Positions 1-8,510 are shown, counted from the first letter of the stretch. The stretch is DNA of 48,544 nucleotides from Paracoccaceae bacterium (GCA_024636555.1 JAGXGW010000024.1:1-48544); one strand, 5' to 3'. Numbers and translations: made by a program. The notes: generated from the sequence alone by a model not told the origin.

Positions 1-58
1 CTTCTTCAATGTATCGCTGAAACCGCGCCCGAAGCGCGTCTGGCAAAGGTGCTGACAT
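1..58 (-). CDS. Probable IS630-family transposase, N-terminal fragment (runs off the left edge)
   Basis: Only the first 19 codons are inside the window: a minus-strand ATG at 58-56 opens MSAPLPDALRARFQRYIEE, preceded by a good GGAGG-type ribosome binding site (complement at 64-68). This opening resembles, from memory, the N-terminal helix-turn-helix region of IS630-like transposases of Rhodobacteraceae, which continue with a GLSGRAAA-type helix. The rest is outside the window, so the DDE catalytic domain cannot be seen. It could instead be another small DNA-binding protein. Its position next to a terminator that serves no visible plus-strand gene fits an insertion. Confidence 0.45.
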   Translation of the reverse strand, partial: MSAPLPDALRARFQRYIEE

Positions 59-170
59 GATCCATCCTCCCAAACAGGATGAATCACAAAATCATGCGTG
101 TGGGAATCCCCCGCGATTCAAGTTTTGGGCGGGACGCTTTAAGCATCTGCGATCTTTGTGAATGAGCAAG

Positions 171-197
171 CCCCGCATTTCCGATGCGGGGTTTTTT
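171..197 (+). terminator. Rho-independent terminator, orphan
   Basis: An 8-bp perfect stem CCCCGCAT/ATGCGGGG with loop TTCCG is followed by six T on the plus strand. No plus-strand gene lies upstream in the window (59-170 has no supportable ORF), so the gene it served is either off the edge or has been interrupted. On the minus strand the stem is followed by CTTGCTC, so it is a poor terminator for gntR. Confidence 0.75.
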
Positions 198-233
198 CAT
201 GCGTCATTGGCTGAAGCGCAAGCGTGACCCGCA

Positions 234-1001
234 CTAGCGCCGCTGTTCGTGTTCGAACCGCTGGCGGGCAATCGCCTCGTTGCGCTCGGCCTTTTTCTGC
301 TCGGTCAGGGCCTGCTCGACAAAGTCCAGATGCGCCTCGACAGCGTTTCGCGCCGCCACCGGATCGCGCGCCTGAATGGCGTCGTTGATCGCGCTGTGCT
401 GGTCCAGCAGCGTGTCACGCGTGCTGCGCTGGCGGAACATGATCTGGCGGTTGTAGAAAACCCCTTCGCGCAGCAGATCATACATCGACCGCATCATATG
501 CAGCATGATGACGTTATGACTGGCCTCGATGATCGACAGGTGGAAATCGGCATCCAGCAATGCCTCGTTCGTGGGGTCGCGTTTGGCATGGGCTGCGACC
601 ATCTTGTCCATGATAGCCTGAATCACGCGTCGGTCGGTATCCGAAGCAAGCCGTGCCGCGCGATCTGCGGCCAGCCCCTCCATATCACGGCGGAAGGCGA
701 TATAGTCGAACACTGCTTCGTCATAACTGGCGAACAGCCGGATCAAGGCGGGCGAGAACGCCCCGCCCAGCACATCGGCCACATAGATACCCGCGCTGGC
801 CTTGCTGGTCAGCAGGCCCTTGTCCTGCAACTCCGCCACGGCCTCGCGCAGGGACGGGCGCGATATGCCCAGACGCTCGGACAATTCCCGCTCGGACGGC
901 AACCGTTCGCCCGGTCGCAGGATACCCCTCAGAATGAGCAATTCGATCTGATGGGTCACATTGGTCGAGATTTTTTCGGGTTGAACCGATTGGAACGGCA
1001 T
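234..1001 (-). CDS. GntR-family transcriptional regulator, FadR/FCD subfamily
   Basis: A 255-aa ligand-responsive DNA-binding repressor. The N-terminal winged helix-turn-helix shows the GntR signature (LRPGERLPSERELSERLGIS, then RPSLREAVAELQDKGLL). The C-terminal half is an all-helical FCD domain with the metal/ligand-type histidines in DADFHLSIIEASHN and near EAHLDFVEQAL, as in PdhR, LldR and GlcC, which sense organic acids. The ATG at 1001 is preferred over an upstream TTG at 1025 because GGAG (complement 1008-1011) sits just before it. The gene follows lrgAB on the same strand after a 61-nt gap that holds a perfect-arm palindrome. I infer that it controls lrgAB and itself; the effector is unknown. 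Confidence 0.9.
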   Translation of the reverse strand: MPFQSVQPEKISTNVTHQIELLILRGILRPGERLPSERELSERLGISRPSLREAVAELQDKGLLTSKASAGIYVADVLGGAFSPALIRLFASYDEAVFDYIAFRRDMEGLAADRAARLASDTDRRVIQAIMDKMVAAHAKRDPTNEALLDADFHLSIIEASHNVIMLHMMRSMYDLLREGVFYNRQIMFRQRSTRDTLLDQHSAINDAIQARDPVAARNAVEAHLDFVEQALTEQKKAERNEAIARQRFEHEQRR

Positions 1002-1018
1002 GGGGGTCTCCGTTTGAT

Positions 1019-1037
1019 TGGTCAAATCATATGACCA
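1019..1037. promoter_or_regulatory. Palindromic operator upstream of gntR (FadR/GntR type)
   Basis: TGGTCA (1019-1024) and TGACCA (1032-1037) are perfect inverted arms around a 7-nt centre. The TGGTnnnACCA-type core is typical of FadR-subfamily sites. It lies 17 bp upstream of the gntR ATG and directly after the end of lrgB, so autoregulation is the simplest reading. Confidence 0.65.
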
Positions 1038-1062
1038 CCCGAACGGACCGACAACCGCAATT

Positions 1063-1797
1063 TCACGGCGACATCAGTAGGGTCACGATATAGGGGGCAA
1101 CAATCGCCGTCAGCATCGCGTTCAGCCCCATGCCGATTCCGGCAAAGGCGCCTGCGGTCTCGTTCACCTGAAAGGCGCGTGCCGTCCCGATCCCGTGCGC
1201 TGCGACACCGACGGCAAAGCCGCGCGCCCGCCAGTCACGTATCCGCAGCAGCCGCATGATCGGCGTCACGATCATTGCGCCGATGATGCCCGTCAGGATC
1301 ACAAGCGTCGCGGTCAATGTGGGGAGGCCGCCAATCTGCTCCGCAATGCCGATCGCCACGGGGGCGGTGGCAGATTTCGGGGCCAGCGACAACCAGACCG
1401 GACCGTCGATCCCCAGAGCGGTGGCAATCCAGAGTGCCGACAGGATCGCCGTCAGCGACCCGACGATCAGGGCCGCGATCAGCGGCAGCATGGCCCGCCG
1501 GATCTGCAGGCGGTTGGCATAAAGCGGCAGGGCCAGCGCCACCGTGGCAGGCCCCAGCATGAAATGGACGAACTGCGCCCCCTCGAAATAGGCTATGTAG
1601 GGTGTGCGCGTGGACCAGAGCAATGCGCCCAGCAGGATCATGGCGACCAGAACCGGGTTGACCAGCGGTTGCCTGCCGGATGTGCGCGACAGCCAGTCCC
1701 CGATCAGATAGGCAACGAGCGTGGCGGTGAGCCACAACAACGGCCCGCTACTGAGGTAGGACCAGATCTCGGTCAGCGGCAGGGGCTGTGTGTTCAT
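1063..1797 (-). CDS. lrgB: LrgB/CidB-family membrane protein
   Basis: A 244-aa multi-spanning inner-membrane protein of the LrgB family. Family features seen are the NPVLVAMILLGALL helix, the block PKSATAPVAIGIAEQIGGLPTLTATLVILTGIIGA, and AHGIGTARAFQVNETAGAFAGIGMGLNAMLTAIVAP near the C-terminus. LrgAB/CidAB were first described as holin/antiholin-like regulators of murein hydrolases. Relatives are also known as carriers of pyruvate (Bacillus PftAB) and of glycolate/glycerate (plant PLGG1). The start ATG (1797-1795) overlaps the lrgA stop as ATGA. With a FadR-type regulator downstream, transport of a small carboxylate is a reasonable inference. Confidence 0.9.
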   Translation of the reverse strand: MNTQPLPLTEIWSYLSSGPLLWLTATLVAYLIGDWLSRTSGRQPLVNPVLVAMILLGALLWSTRTPYIAYFEGAQFVHFMLGPATVALALPLYANRLQIRRAMLPLIAALIVGSLTAILSALWIATALGIDGPVWLSLAPKSATAPVAIGIAEQIGGLPTLTATLVILTGIIGAMIVTPIMRLLRIRDWRARGFAVGVAAHGIGTARAFQVNETAGAFAGIGMGLNAMLTAIVAPYIVTLLMSP

Positions 1798-2165
1798 GGC
1801 TGTGGCTCGGTCGGGACAGGCTTGTCCCCGCAAAGACGCGCCACGGCAACAAATGTCAGCACTCCCGTGATCAACGCCAGCGCCGTGCTGGCAAACAGGA
1901 CAACCAGCAAGACGGGACCGGCAGAGCCCAACACATCGAGGTGGCTGATGACGCCAACCCCGGCGGGGATGAAAAGAAGCGACAGATGCGCCAGAATGCC
2001 CTGAGCGGCGGGCATCACGATCTCTGCAATCTTTGGCCATACGATACAGCCTGCCAGCAAGAGCGCCATCCCCAGAACCGGCCCGGGCACGGGCAGGGCC
2101 AAGCCCCGCGCAACGGTTTCACCAATCAGTTGACACATCAGTAAAATAGATATCGGCAGGATCAT
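1794..2165 (-). CDS. lrgA: LrgA/CidA-family membrane protein
   Basis: A 123-aa small membrane protein, the partner of LrgB. It opens MILPISILLMCQLIGETVARGLALPVPGPVLGMALLL, which carries the family's LPVPGPVLGMALL motif, and continues with LSLLFIPAGVGVISHLDVL; four hydrophobic segments can be seen. The ATG at 2165 has GGAGAG just upstream; an in-frame start further out (2213) would add a non-hydrophobic tail and is unlikely. It is the first gene of the lrgA-lrgB-gntR unit. Confidence 0.9.
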   Translation of the reverse strand: MILPISILLMCQLIGETVARGLALPVPGPVLGMALLLAGCIVWPKIAEIVMPAAQGILAHLSLLFIPAGVGVISHLDVLGSAGPVLLVVLFASTALALITGVLTFVAVARLCGDKPVPTEPQP

Positions 2166-2352
2166 TGTGGCGCTCTCCGTCCCGGTCTTTGCGTCCGGGT
2201 GCGTGTCAATCAACCTCCATCACCGTTGCAAATGCAAGACCCCAGGTGGAGCTCTGCAGACAAATTGCTGCGCGAGCATGCGTTTGCGCAATCTCCCGCG
2301 TCTGGACGTATGCCTTAGGAGTTTCTTAACGGTTTTATCGTCCAGTAATTCC

Positions 2353-2664
2353 ATGACCGGACGCCCCACATTTTGCCTTGCCCTTTTTCTCGCCCTTGCG
2401 GCCTGTGATGCGCCCAGCCCGCATTTCATGGGGATCGCGCCGACACGGGTGGAGGTTGACGGCAGCGTTTTCGCGGTGCGCGTCAAGGGCCGTCTGGCCG
2501 AGGCTGTGCGCGTCAATCCGCAATACGCACCGCGCATGGGGCCGATCGGCGAACGCGCCGCCCGCGCGATGGAGCAGGTCAGCGGCTGCACCGTGCGCGA
2601 GATCCGTGGCGATCAGGCGCTGATCCTCGGGATCCTTGACTGTGACGTCACACCGTCTGGGTGA
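2353..2664 (+). CDS. Small putative lipoprotein of unknown function
   Basis: A 103-aa protein with a short charged N-terminus, a hydrophobic stretch and a lipobox ending LAAC (Cys18), so it is probably lipidated and membrane-anchored. The mature part, rich in V and R (RVEVDGSVFAVRVKGRLAEAVRVN..., with one Cys pair in GCTVREIRGDQALILGILDCD), has no domain I recognise. The start ATG at 2353 is chosen because it places the signal sequence at the N-terminus; a longer in-frame ORF exists from 2167. The last 17 nt overlap, tail to tail, with the GNAT gene on the other strand. Confidence 0.6.
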   Translation: MTGRPTFCLALFLALAACDAPSPHFMGIAPTRVEVDGSVFAVRVKGRLAEAVRVNPQYAPRMGPIGERAARAMEQVSGCTVREIRGDQALILGILDCDVTPSG

Positions 2665-3133
2665 AACTGACGGAGGTGGGCCTGTCAAAGCCCGGATGCG
2701 CGGTGGTTCCCGTCATGGTGAACCCCATCGCCACAAAGGTGGCATGGTTCTCGACCAGCTCCATCCGCGTTTGCAGGCTGACGGAGGGCAGACCCAGCGC
2801 GCGCGCCCTTGTCAGGCTGTGCTTGACCATGACCCGCGCCAGCCCCTGTCCGCGCGCCACAGGTGCCACTGCCAGCTTGCCCAGATAAAGCGTATCGCGC
2901 TGCGGCGTCAGGATCATACAGGCCAGCGGCCCTTCCGGCCCGTCGATCACCCATATCTCGGAAAGCGCGGCCTGCCGTGCCAGATCTTCCGCATCCATCC
3001 GGTCCAACGAGGAGGGGGGATCAATCCGCCCTTCCATATAGGCGAAGGTTTGTATGAGCAGGGTATGGACCGGCCCCATATCCTCGGTCGGTCCCATGCG
3101 GCGCGGTATGATGGCGCTTGCGAAGTCAGCCAA
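2648..3133 (-). CDS. GNAT-family N-acetyltransferase
   Basis: A 161-aa acetyl-CoA-dependent acyltransferase; the substrate is unknown. Beta4 and the pyrophosphate-binding loop are visible in LYLGKLAVAPVARGQGLARVMVKHSLTRARALGLPSVSL, with the R/Q-x-x-G-x-G/A signature as RGQGLA, and the C-terminal ENHATFVAMGFTMTG is typical. I choose a TTG start at 3133 because GGAG lies 7 nt upstream inside the 3' end of the preceding acetyltransferase gene, giving an 8-nt overlap (translational coupling). An internal ATG at 3097 would cut into the fold's first strand. Confidence 0.82.
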   Translation of the reverse strand: MADFASAIIPRRMGPTEDMGPVHTLLIQTFAYMEGRIDPPSSLDRMDAEDLARQAALSEIWVIDGPEGPLACMILTPQRDTLYLGKLAVAPVARGQGLARVMVKHSLTRARALGLPSVSLQTRMELVENHATFVAMGFTMTGTTAHPGFDRPTSVSFTQTV

Positions 3134-3587
3134 GCGGTTTCTCCAGAAAGACGCTGGTGTCATTGGCGTCATAGTCCCCGAACGGCCCGCGCGGCGTGAA
3201 CCCCTGCGCGGTATAAAGCGCGATCGCCGCCGTGAGCAGCGTGCCGGTTTCCAGCCGCAGCAGGCCAACACCCTTGGCCCGCGCGACCTTTTCAAGATGC
3301 GCCAGCAGAATGCGCGCCACACCTTTGCCGCGCGCGGCAGGGGCGACGAACATTGATTTCACCTCGGCGTAATCATCCTTCTGCGCCAAAGCGATGGTGC
3401 CAAGGCACTGCCCCTCCGCTTCGGCTACGAAGAAATCGACATCCGGCAGGCAAAGCGCCTCAAGCGAGAGGTAGTGGTTGTCCTCCGGCGGAAACAGGCT
3501 TTCCATTAGGCTGCGACTTTCCTGAAGCAGGGCAGTTGCTCCGGATGCGCGCGGATCGCCGCGCCTGACAGCTATGGGTTTTTGCAC
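3126..3587 (-). CDS. GNAT-family N-acetyltransferase
   Basis: A 153-aa acetyltransferase with the GNAT core AEVKSMFVAPAARGKGVARILLAHLEKVARAKGVGLLRLETG (RGKGVA pyrophosphate loop) and the usual ALYTAQGFTPRGPFGDY tail. The length is standard for the family. The GTG at 3587 is favoured: GGAGG (3596-3600 complement) stands 8 nt upstream. An ATG at 3617 has no such site. It forms a two-gene unit with the downstream acetyltransferase and is divergent from smc. Small-molecule or protein N-acetylation is possible; nothing here defines the target. Confidence 0.82.
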   Translation of the reverse strand: MQKPIAVRRGDPRASGATALLQESRSLMESLFPPEDNHYLSLEALCLPDVDFFVAEAEGQCLGTIALAQKDDYAEVKSMFVAPAARGKGVARILLAHLEKVARAKGVGLLRLETGTLLTAAIALYTAQGFTPRGPFGDYDANDTSVFLEKPLG

Positions 3588-3678
3588 ACTTATCGCCTCC
3601 GCGCAGACCCTTTCCATAAGCTGCGCCGTGGCGTCATGTCTGTCAACGCTGTGATCTCGATAAGCGGAATCGTGCGAC

Positions 3679-3720
3679 TTCGGCGGGATTTCACAATATG
3701 ATGGGGATAACTCCGCCGAA
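3679..3720. repeat. Inverted repeat between the GNAT gene and smc
   Basis: TTCGGCGG (3679-3686) and CCGCCGAA (3713-3720) are perfect 8-bp arms separated by 26 nt. It lies in the divergent promoter region, 84 nt before the smc start. It may be a regulatory site or a weak hairpin. Confidence 0.4.
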
Positions 3721-3803
3721 AACCCCATATCGGGTGCAAATCCGTTGACAGAGTGGGCCTGTGGGCTTCAGTTTCATCAGCCAAGGGAATCGAAAGGCCG
3801 CGC

Positions 3804-6800
3804 GTGCGTTTCTCCAAACTCAGACTGACCGGCTTCAAAAGCTTTGTCGATCCGACCGATCTGTTGATCCGGGACGGGCTGACAGGTGTGGTCGGCCCGA
3901 ACGGTTGCGGTAAATCCAACCTGCTGGAAGCCTTGCGCTGGGTGATGGGCGAAAATCGCGCCTCGGCCATGCGCGGTGGCGGGATGGAGGATGTGATCTT
4001 CGCCGGTGCCGCCACGCGCCCCGCGCGCAACTTTGCCGAGGTCTCCCTCGTGCTCGACAATGCTGACCGTCTGGCCCCTGCGGGGTTCAACGAAAGCGAT
4101 GCGCTGGAAATCACCCGCCGCATCACCCGCGACGCGGGCAGCGCCTACAAGGTCAACACCAAGGACGTGCGCGCCCGCGATGTGCAGATGCTGTTTGCCG
4201 ACGCTTCGACAGGCGCGCATTCGCCCGCGCTGGTACGTCAGGGCCAGATCAGCGAGTTGATCAACGCCAAACCCAAAAACCGCCGCCGTATTCTGGAAGA
4301 GGCCGCAGGCATCTCCGGCCTTTATCAGCGCCGTCATGAGGCGGAACTCAAGCTGAACGCGGCAGAGGCGAACCTGCTGCGCGTCGATGATGTGCTGGAA
4401 CAGCTCGCCACGCAACTGGCGCAATTGGAACGGCAGGCGCGTCAGGCTGCCCGCTACCGCGCGATTGGCGAGGAACTGCGCCGCGCCGAGGGGCTGCTGC
4501 TCTACCGTCGCTGGAAAGAGGCCGATACCGCCCGCGCCGGAGCAGAGGATGATCTGCGCGCCCGCACGACCACCGCAGCGCAGGCCGAATCCACGGCGCG
4601 CGCGGCTGCCAAGGACCGTGTTGCCCGCGACGATGCGCTGCCGGCCTTGCGCGAGGAAGAGGCGATTGCCACAGCGATCCTGCAACGCCTGTCCGTGCAG
4701 CGCGACACCTTGACCGATCAGGAAACACGCGCTCGCCAGACCATCGAAACGCTCAAGGGCCGGATCGAACAACTGACGCGTGACATCGAGCGCGAAGCAG
4801 GGCTGAACCGCGACGCAGGCGAGACCATCACGCGCCTCGAATGGGAAGCGCGCGAACTTGGCAAAGCCGGCGAAGGCCATGCCGACAGGATTGAGGAAGC
4901 CGCCGCCGCCGCCCGCGAGGCTGCCGAGGTGTTGCAGCAACGCGAGGCGGATCTGTCGCAACTGACCGAGGATGTCGCCCGCCTTGCCGCGCGCCATCAA
5001 TCCGCGCATCGCCTTCTGGACGACAGCCTGAAAACCCGCGCCCGCAGCGAAGCTGAGGCGCAGCGCGCCCGCGAGGCCGTCGAAGCCTCGCAAGGGGCCT
5101 TGGAGAACGCCGCAACCGCATTCGAGGAAGCGCAGGCGCAGGAAGAAGCCGCTGTCGAACTGGCGGCGCGCGCCGACGAGACCTTGCTTGCCACCGAAGA
5201 GGCGCGCGCGGAAGCGCAGGAGCGCGAGGCTGATGTCCGCGCCGAACGCTCCGCCGCGGAGGGCGAATTGAACGCCCTGCGCGCCGAGGTCACGGCGCTC
5301 GCCCGTCTTGTGCAGCGCGACACCGCCGAAGGGGGCCAGATCATGGACCGCCTGCAGGTGGAGCAGGGGTTCGAGAAGGCGCTGGGAGCCGCTCTCGCCG
5401 ATGATCTGCGTGCGCCCGAGGTCGAAGCCGATGGCCCCTCCGGCTGGACGGCGCTGGCCGCCTATGACAGCCCGCAACCCCTGCCAAAGGGGGTGACCGC
5501 CATCACCAACCATGTCTCGGTGCCGGAGGTTCTATCGCGCCGGATGGGCCAGATCGGTCTGGTCGATCCTGATGACGGCCCGCGCTTTCAGGCGCTTTTG
5601 CAACCCGGCCAGCGCCTTGTCAGCCTCGAGGGCGATCTGTGGCGCTGGGACGGGTTTCGCGCATGGGCCGAGGATGCGCCCTCTGCCGCCGCGCTGCGCC
5701 TGCAACAGCTCAACCGTCTCGAAGAGCTAAAACAGCAGATGGAACGCGCCACGTCCCGCGCCGATGCCGCGCGCGCCGCGCATGACAATCTGGCCGCGCG
5801 TCTGGCCGATCTGACCGCTGCCGATCAGGCCGCGCGCGGTGCGCGCCGCGCGGCTGACGCCCGCGTGAACGAGGCGAACCGCGCCCTGAGCCGCGCCGAG
5901 GCGGATCGCAACCTCGCCGCCTCAAGGCTGGAATCGTTGGGCCTTGCCGTCACCCGCCACGAGGACGAGGCGATGTCCGCGCGCGCGCAGGTGCTTGAGG
6001 CGGAACGCGCCGTGGCGGGGCTGGAGGATCTGGACAGCGCCCGCGCCGGCATGGACGATCTGCGGATGACGGTCGAGGCGGCGCGCATCACGATGATGAC
6101 CCGCCGCTCTACGCATGACGAGATCCGCCGCGAAGGCGAGGCGCGCACCAAGCGGTCGCAGGAGGTGACCAAAGAGCTTTCCGGCTGGCGGCACCGTTTG
6201 CAAACCGCCGAGGCCCGCAGCGCCGAACTGGTCGAGCGCCGCGAGCAAAGCGAGGAAGACCTGAGCGAGGCCAGCGCCGCGCCCGAGGAGATTGCCGCCA
6301 AGCGCGCGGAACTCTCCGACGCCATCGACACGGCCGAGGCGCGCCGCGCCGCCGCAGCCGATGCCCTGGCCCTTGCCGAAGCCGCCCTGCGCGCCGCAGA
6401 GCAGGCCGAGCGTGACGCCGAACGCGCCGCCTCCGAGGCCCGCGAGGCCCGCGCCCGCGCCGAGGCCCGTGCGGATGCGGCCCGCGAGACCGTGGCCTAT
6501 GCCGCCGAGCGCATCGCCGAGGATCAGGAAACGACACCGGCGCAACTTCTGGAATCGCTTGGTGCAGATCTCGACACGATGCCCGCCTCCGATCTGATCG
6601 AAGCCGATGTGAACCGCCTCAAACGCCAGCGCGACGCGCTCGGTGCCGTAAACCTGCGGGCCGAGGAAGATGCCGCCGAGGTGCAGGCCGAGCATGATAC
6701 ACTGGCAGGCGAAAAGGCCGATCTGGAAGAGGCGATCGAGGCACTGCGCTCCGGTATCGCCAGCCTCAACCGCGAGGGGCGCGAGCGTCTGCTGACCGCG

Positions 6801-7259
6801 TTCGAGCAGGTCAACAGCAACTTCTCTTTGTTGTTCAAACATCTGTTCGGCGGTGGCGAGGCCGATCTGGTGCTGGTCGAATCCGACGATCCGCTGGAGG
6901 CGGGTCTTGAGATCATGTGCCAGCCGCCGGGCAAGAAACTGTCCACCCTCAGTCTGCTGTCAGGCGGCGAGCAGACCCTGACCGCGCTGGCGCTGATTTT
7001 CGCGGTCTTTCTTGCCAATCCCGCGCCCATCTGCGTGCTCGACGAGGTCGACGCGCCGCTGGATGATGCCAATGTCACCCGCTTTTGCGACCTGCTGGAC
7101 GAGATGTGCCGCCGCACCGATACCCGCTTTCTGATCATCACCCACCATGCGGTGACGATGGCGCGGATGGACCGTCTGTTCGGTGTGACCATGCAGGAAC
7201 AGGGTGTCAGCCAGCTTGTCTCGGTCGATCTGAAAAAAGCCGAAGCGCTGGTCGCCTGA
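3804..7259 (+). CDS. smc: Chromosome segregation ATPase SMC
   Basis: A 1151-aa SMC protein that, with ScpA/ScpB, compacts and segregates the chromosome. The order is the N-terminal ATPase half with Walker A GPNGCGKS (31-38), a long Ala/Glu/Arg-rich coiled coil, a short hinge at about 515-630, a second coiled coil, and the C-terminal half with the ABC signature LSGGEQ (1052-1057) and Walker B in PICVLDEVDAPLDDANV. I take the GTG at 3804 (VRFSKLRLTGFKSFVDPTD), the usual start in relatives, with AAAGG 6 nt upstream; the ORF is open from 3753. The gene stands alone: divergent from a GNAT gene and convergent with a transglycosylase. Confidence 0.97.
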   Translation: MRFSKLRLTGFKSFVDPTDLLIRDGLTGVVGPNGCGKSNLLEALRWVMGENRASAMRGGGMEDVIFAGAATRPARNFAEVSLVLDNADRLAPAGFNESDALEITRRITRDAGSAYKVNTKDVRARDVQMLFADASTGAHSPALVRQGQISELINAKPKNRRRILEEAAGISGLYQRRHEAELKLNAAEANLLRVDDVLEQLATQLAQLERQARQAARYRAIGEELRRAEGLLLYRRWKEADTARAGAEDDLRARTTTAAQAESTARAAAKDRVARDDALPALREEEAIATAILQRLSVQRDTLTDQETRARQTIETLKGRIEQLTRDIEREAGLNRDAGETITRLEWEARELGKAGEGHADRIEEAAAAAREAAEVLQQREADLSQLTEDVARLAARHQSAHRLLDDSLKTRARSEAEAQRAREAVEASQGALENAATAFEEAQAQEEAAVELAARADETLLATEEARAEAQEREADVRAERSAAEGELNALRAEVTALARLVQRDTAEGGQIMDRLQVEQGFEKALGAALADDLRAPEVEADGPSGWTALAAYDSPQPLPKGVTAITNHVSVPEVLSRRMGQIGLVDPDDGPRFQALLQPGQRLVSLEGDLWRWDGFRAWAEDAPSAAALRLQQLNRLEELKQQMERATSRADAARAAHDNLAARLADLTAADQAARGARRAADARVNEANRALSRAEADRNLAASRLESLGLAVTRHEDEAMSARAQVLEAERAVAGLEDLDSARAGMDDLRMTVEAARITMMTRRSTHDEIRREGEARTKRSQEVTKELSGWRHRLQTAEARSAELVERREQSEEDLSEASAAPEEIAAKRAELSDAIDTAEARRAAAADALALAEAALRAAEQAERDAERAASEAREARARAEARADAARETVAYAAERIAEDQETTPAQLLESLGADLDTMPASDLIEADVNRLKRQRDALGAVNLRAEEDAAEVQAEHDTLAGEKADLEEAIEALRSGIASLNREGRERLLTAFEQVNSNFSLLFKHLFGGGEADLVLVESDDPLEAGLEIMCQPPGKKLSTLSLLSGGEQTLTALALIFAVFLANPAPICVLDEVDAPLDDANVTRFCDLLDEMCRRTDTRFLIITHHAVTMARMDRLFGVTMQEQGVSQLVSVDLKKAEALVA

Positions 7260-7270
7260 CGCGCCTGCGG

Positions 7271-7292
7271 CTTCTTCTTGCCTCAAATATCC
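7271..7292 (-). repeat. Copy A of a dispersed intergenic motif
   Basis: On the minus strand this reads GGATATTT-GA-GGCAAGAAGAA, the cleanest match to a 21-nt motif found five times in the window. It sits between the convergent 3' ends of smc and the transglycosylase gene. Function unknown. Confidence 0.7.
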
Positions 7293-7325
7293 ATGCCGCC
7301 CGCGCCGCCGGACACGCGGCCCGCG

Positions 7326-8510
7326 TTACAGCCGCGACAACAGCGCCGCTGTGGGCCACGCATCCGCAGGCAGGCCCAGCCGGATCTGTTCCGCCTGCAC
7401 CGCCGCCCGTGTGCCTGCGCCCAGAATACCGTCGATACCGCCCACATCATGGCCCCGCGCCGCCAGCTTTTCCTGCAACTGCCGCATCTGTGACTGGTCC
7501 AGCCCCGCATCGGGATTGCCAGGGTTGAACACCGGCGCACCGGACAGGCGCGAGGCGAAATAGGCGGCGGTCAGCACATAGGTAAAGCTTTGGTTCCACT
7601 CGAACAACACATTGAAATTGGGATAGGCCAAAAAGGCTGGTCCCTTGTGGCCCTGCGGCAGGATCAGGCTGGCAGGCAGGCCCTGCGCCGCCCATTCACC
7701 TGCGCGGGGGGCTACCCCCATCGCGGCCCAGTCGGCCAAGGGTAGCGCAGTGTCGACCCCGGCCAGCGACCAGTCCATATCGGCGGGCAGGTTCACTTCC
7801 TGCAGCCACGGCTCATCCCGTCGCCAGCCGAAATGTTGCAACATCTTCGCGCCCGACAGCAGCGCATCGGGCGCGGAAGTCTTCAGCCGCACCTGACCGT
7901 CACCATCGCCGTCCACGCCATTCTCAAGGATATCGCCGGGCAGCATCTGGACCATGCCGATCTCGCCCGCCCATGCGCCTGCCGTGGTGGCGGGGTCCAG
8001 ATCGCCCTGTTCGAACAGGGTCAGTGCGTGGAAAACCTGCGGGCGGAACAGTTCGGGCCGTCTGCAATCATGCGCCAGTGTCACCAATGCGTTGACGGTG
8101 TTGAAATCCCCCTGAAACGCGCCGTAGTCGGTCTCGAAGGCCCAGAAGGCCAGCAAAACGCCCCGTGGCACGCCGTATTCCGCAGCCGCCCGGTCAAAGA
8201 CCGCGTCCCATTCGCGCGATTTCGCAAGTCCGGTATCAAGCCGCGACTGGCTGATCAGGCGGCGCGCGAAGGTGGTGAAATCCAGCGTAAAGACACCCTG
8301 CCTGCGGTCGGCCTGAATCACCGAAGGGTCTTGCCGGACGGGTGCGAAAAACCGCGCCACGCTGTCTGCAGAATGCCCCCGCGACCCTGCCTCGGTCTTC
8401 AACCCGTCCACAAAGCTGCTGAAAGTGCCGCCGCATTGTGCCAGCGCGGGCATGCCGGCAAGTGAAAGGACCAATGCGGCTGTGGTCAGGGAGAGGGGAT
8501 ATGATTGCAT
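7326..8510 (-). CDS. Lytic murein transglycosylase, MltB-like, with C-terminal peptidoglycan-binding domain
   Basis: A 394-aa exported enzyme that cleaves the MurNAc-GlcNAc bond of peptidoglycan, leaving 1,6-anhydro ends. A signal peptide ends near MPALAQ (residue 25). The SLT/MltB catalytic domain follows, with the catalytic Glu126 in AFWAFETDYGAFQGDFN, then AGEIGMVQMLP and DGDGDGQVRL. The C-terminal 60 residues (QMRQLQEKLAARGHDVGGIDGILGAGTRAAV) form a PG_binding_1 domain. The start ATG at 8510 follows an AAGGTG site; the upstream 21 codons lack signal-peptide character. No lipobox is apparent, so it is probably periplasmic rather than anchored. Confidence 0.92.
   Translation of the reverse strand: MQSYPLSLTTAALVLSLAGMPALAQCGGTFSSFVDGLKTEAGSRGHSADSVARFFAPVRQDPSVIQADRRQGVFTLDFTTFARRLISQSRLDTGLAKSREWDAVFDRAAAEYGVPRGVLLAFWAFETDYGAFQGDFNTVNALVTLAHDCRRPELFRPQVFHALTLFEQGDLDPATTAGAWAGEIGMVQMLPGDILENGVDGDGDGQVRLKTSAPDALLSGAKMLQHFGWRRDEPWLQEVNLPADMDWSLAGVDTALPLADWAAMGVAPRAGEWAAQGLPASLILPQGHKGPAFLAYPNFNVLFEWNQSFTYVLTAAYFASRLSGAPVFNPGNPDAGLDQSQMRQLQEKLAARGHDVGGIDGILGAGTRAAVQAEQIRLGLPADAWPTAALLSRL

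Noticed and set aside
1195..2004. Long plus-strand ORF opposite lrgAB
   Set aside because: Its protein is Arg/Gln/Gly-rich and low in hydrophobic residues, as expected for the antisense of a membrane-protein gene; no start site or domain.
2226..2237. TTGCA-AA-TGCAA dyad upstream of lrgA
   Set aside because: Short arms and no second copy; does not match the operator seen before gntR.
3777..5513. 578-codon minus-strand ORF inside smc
   Set aside because: Antisense shadow of a high-GC coiled-coil gene; smc is certain from its motifs.
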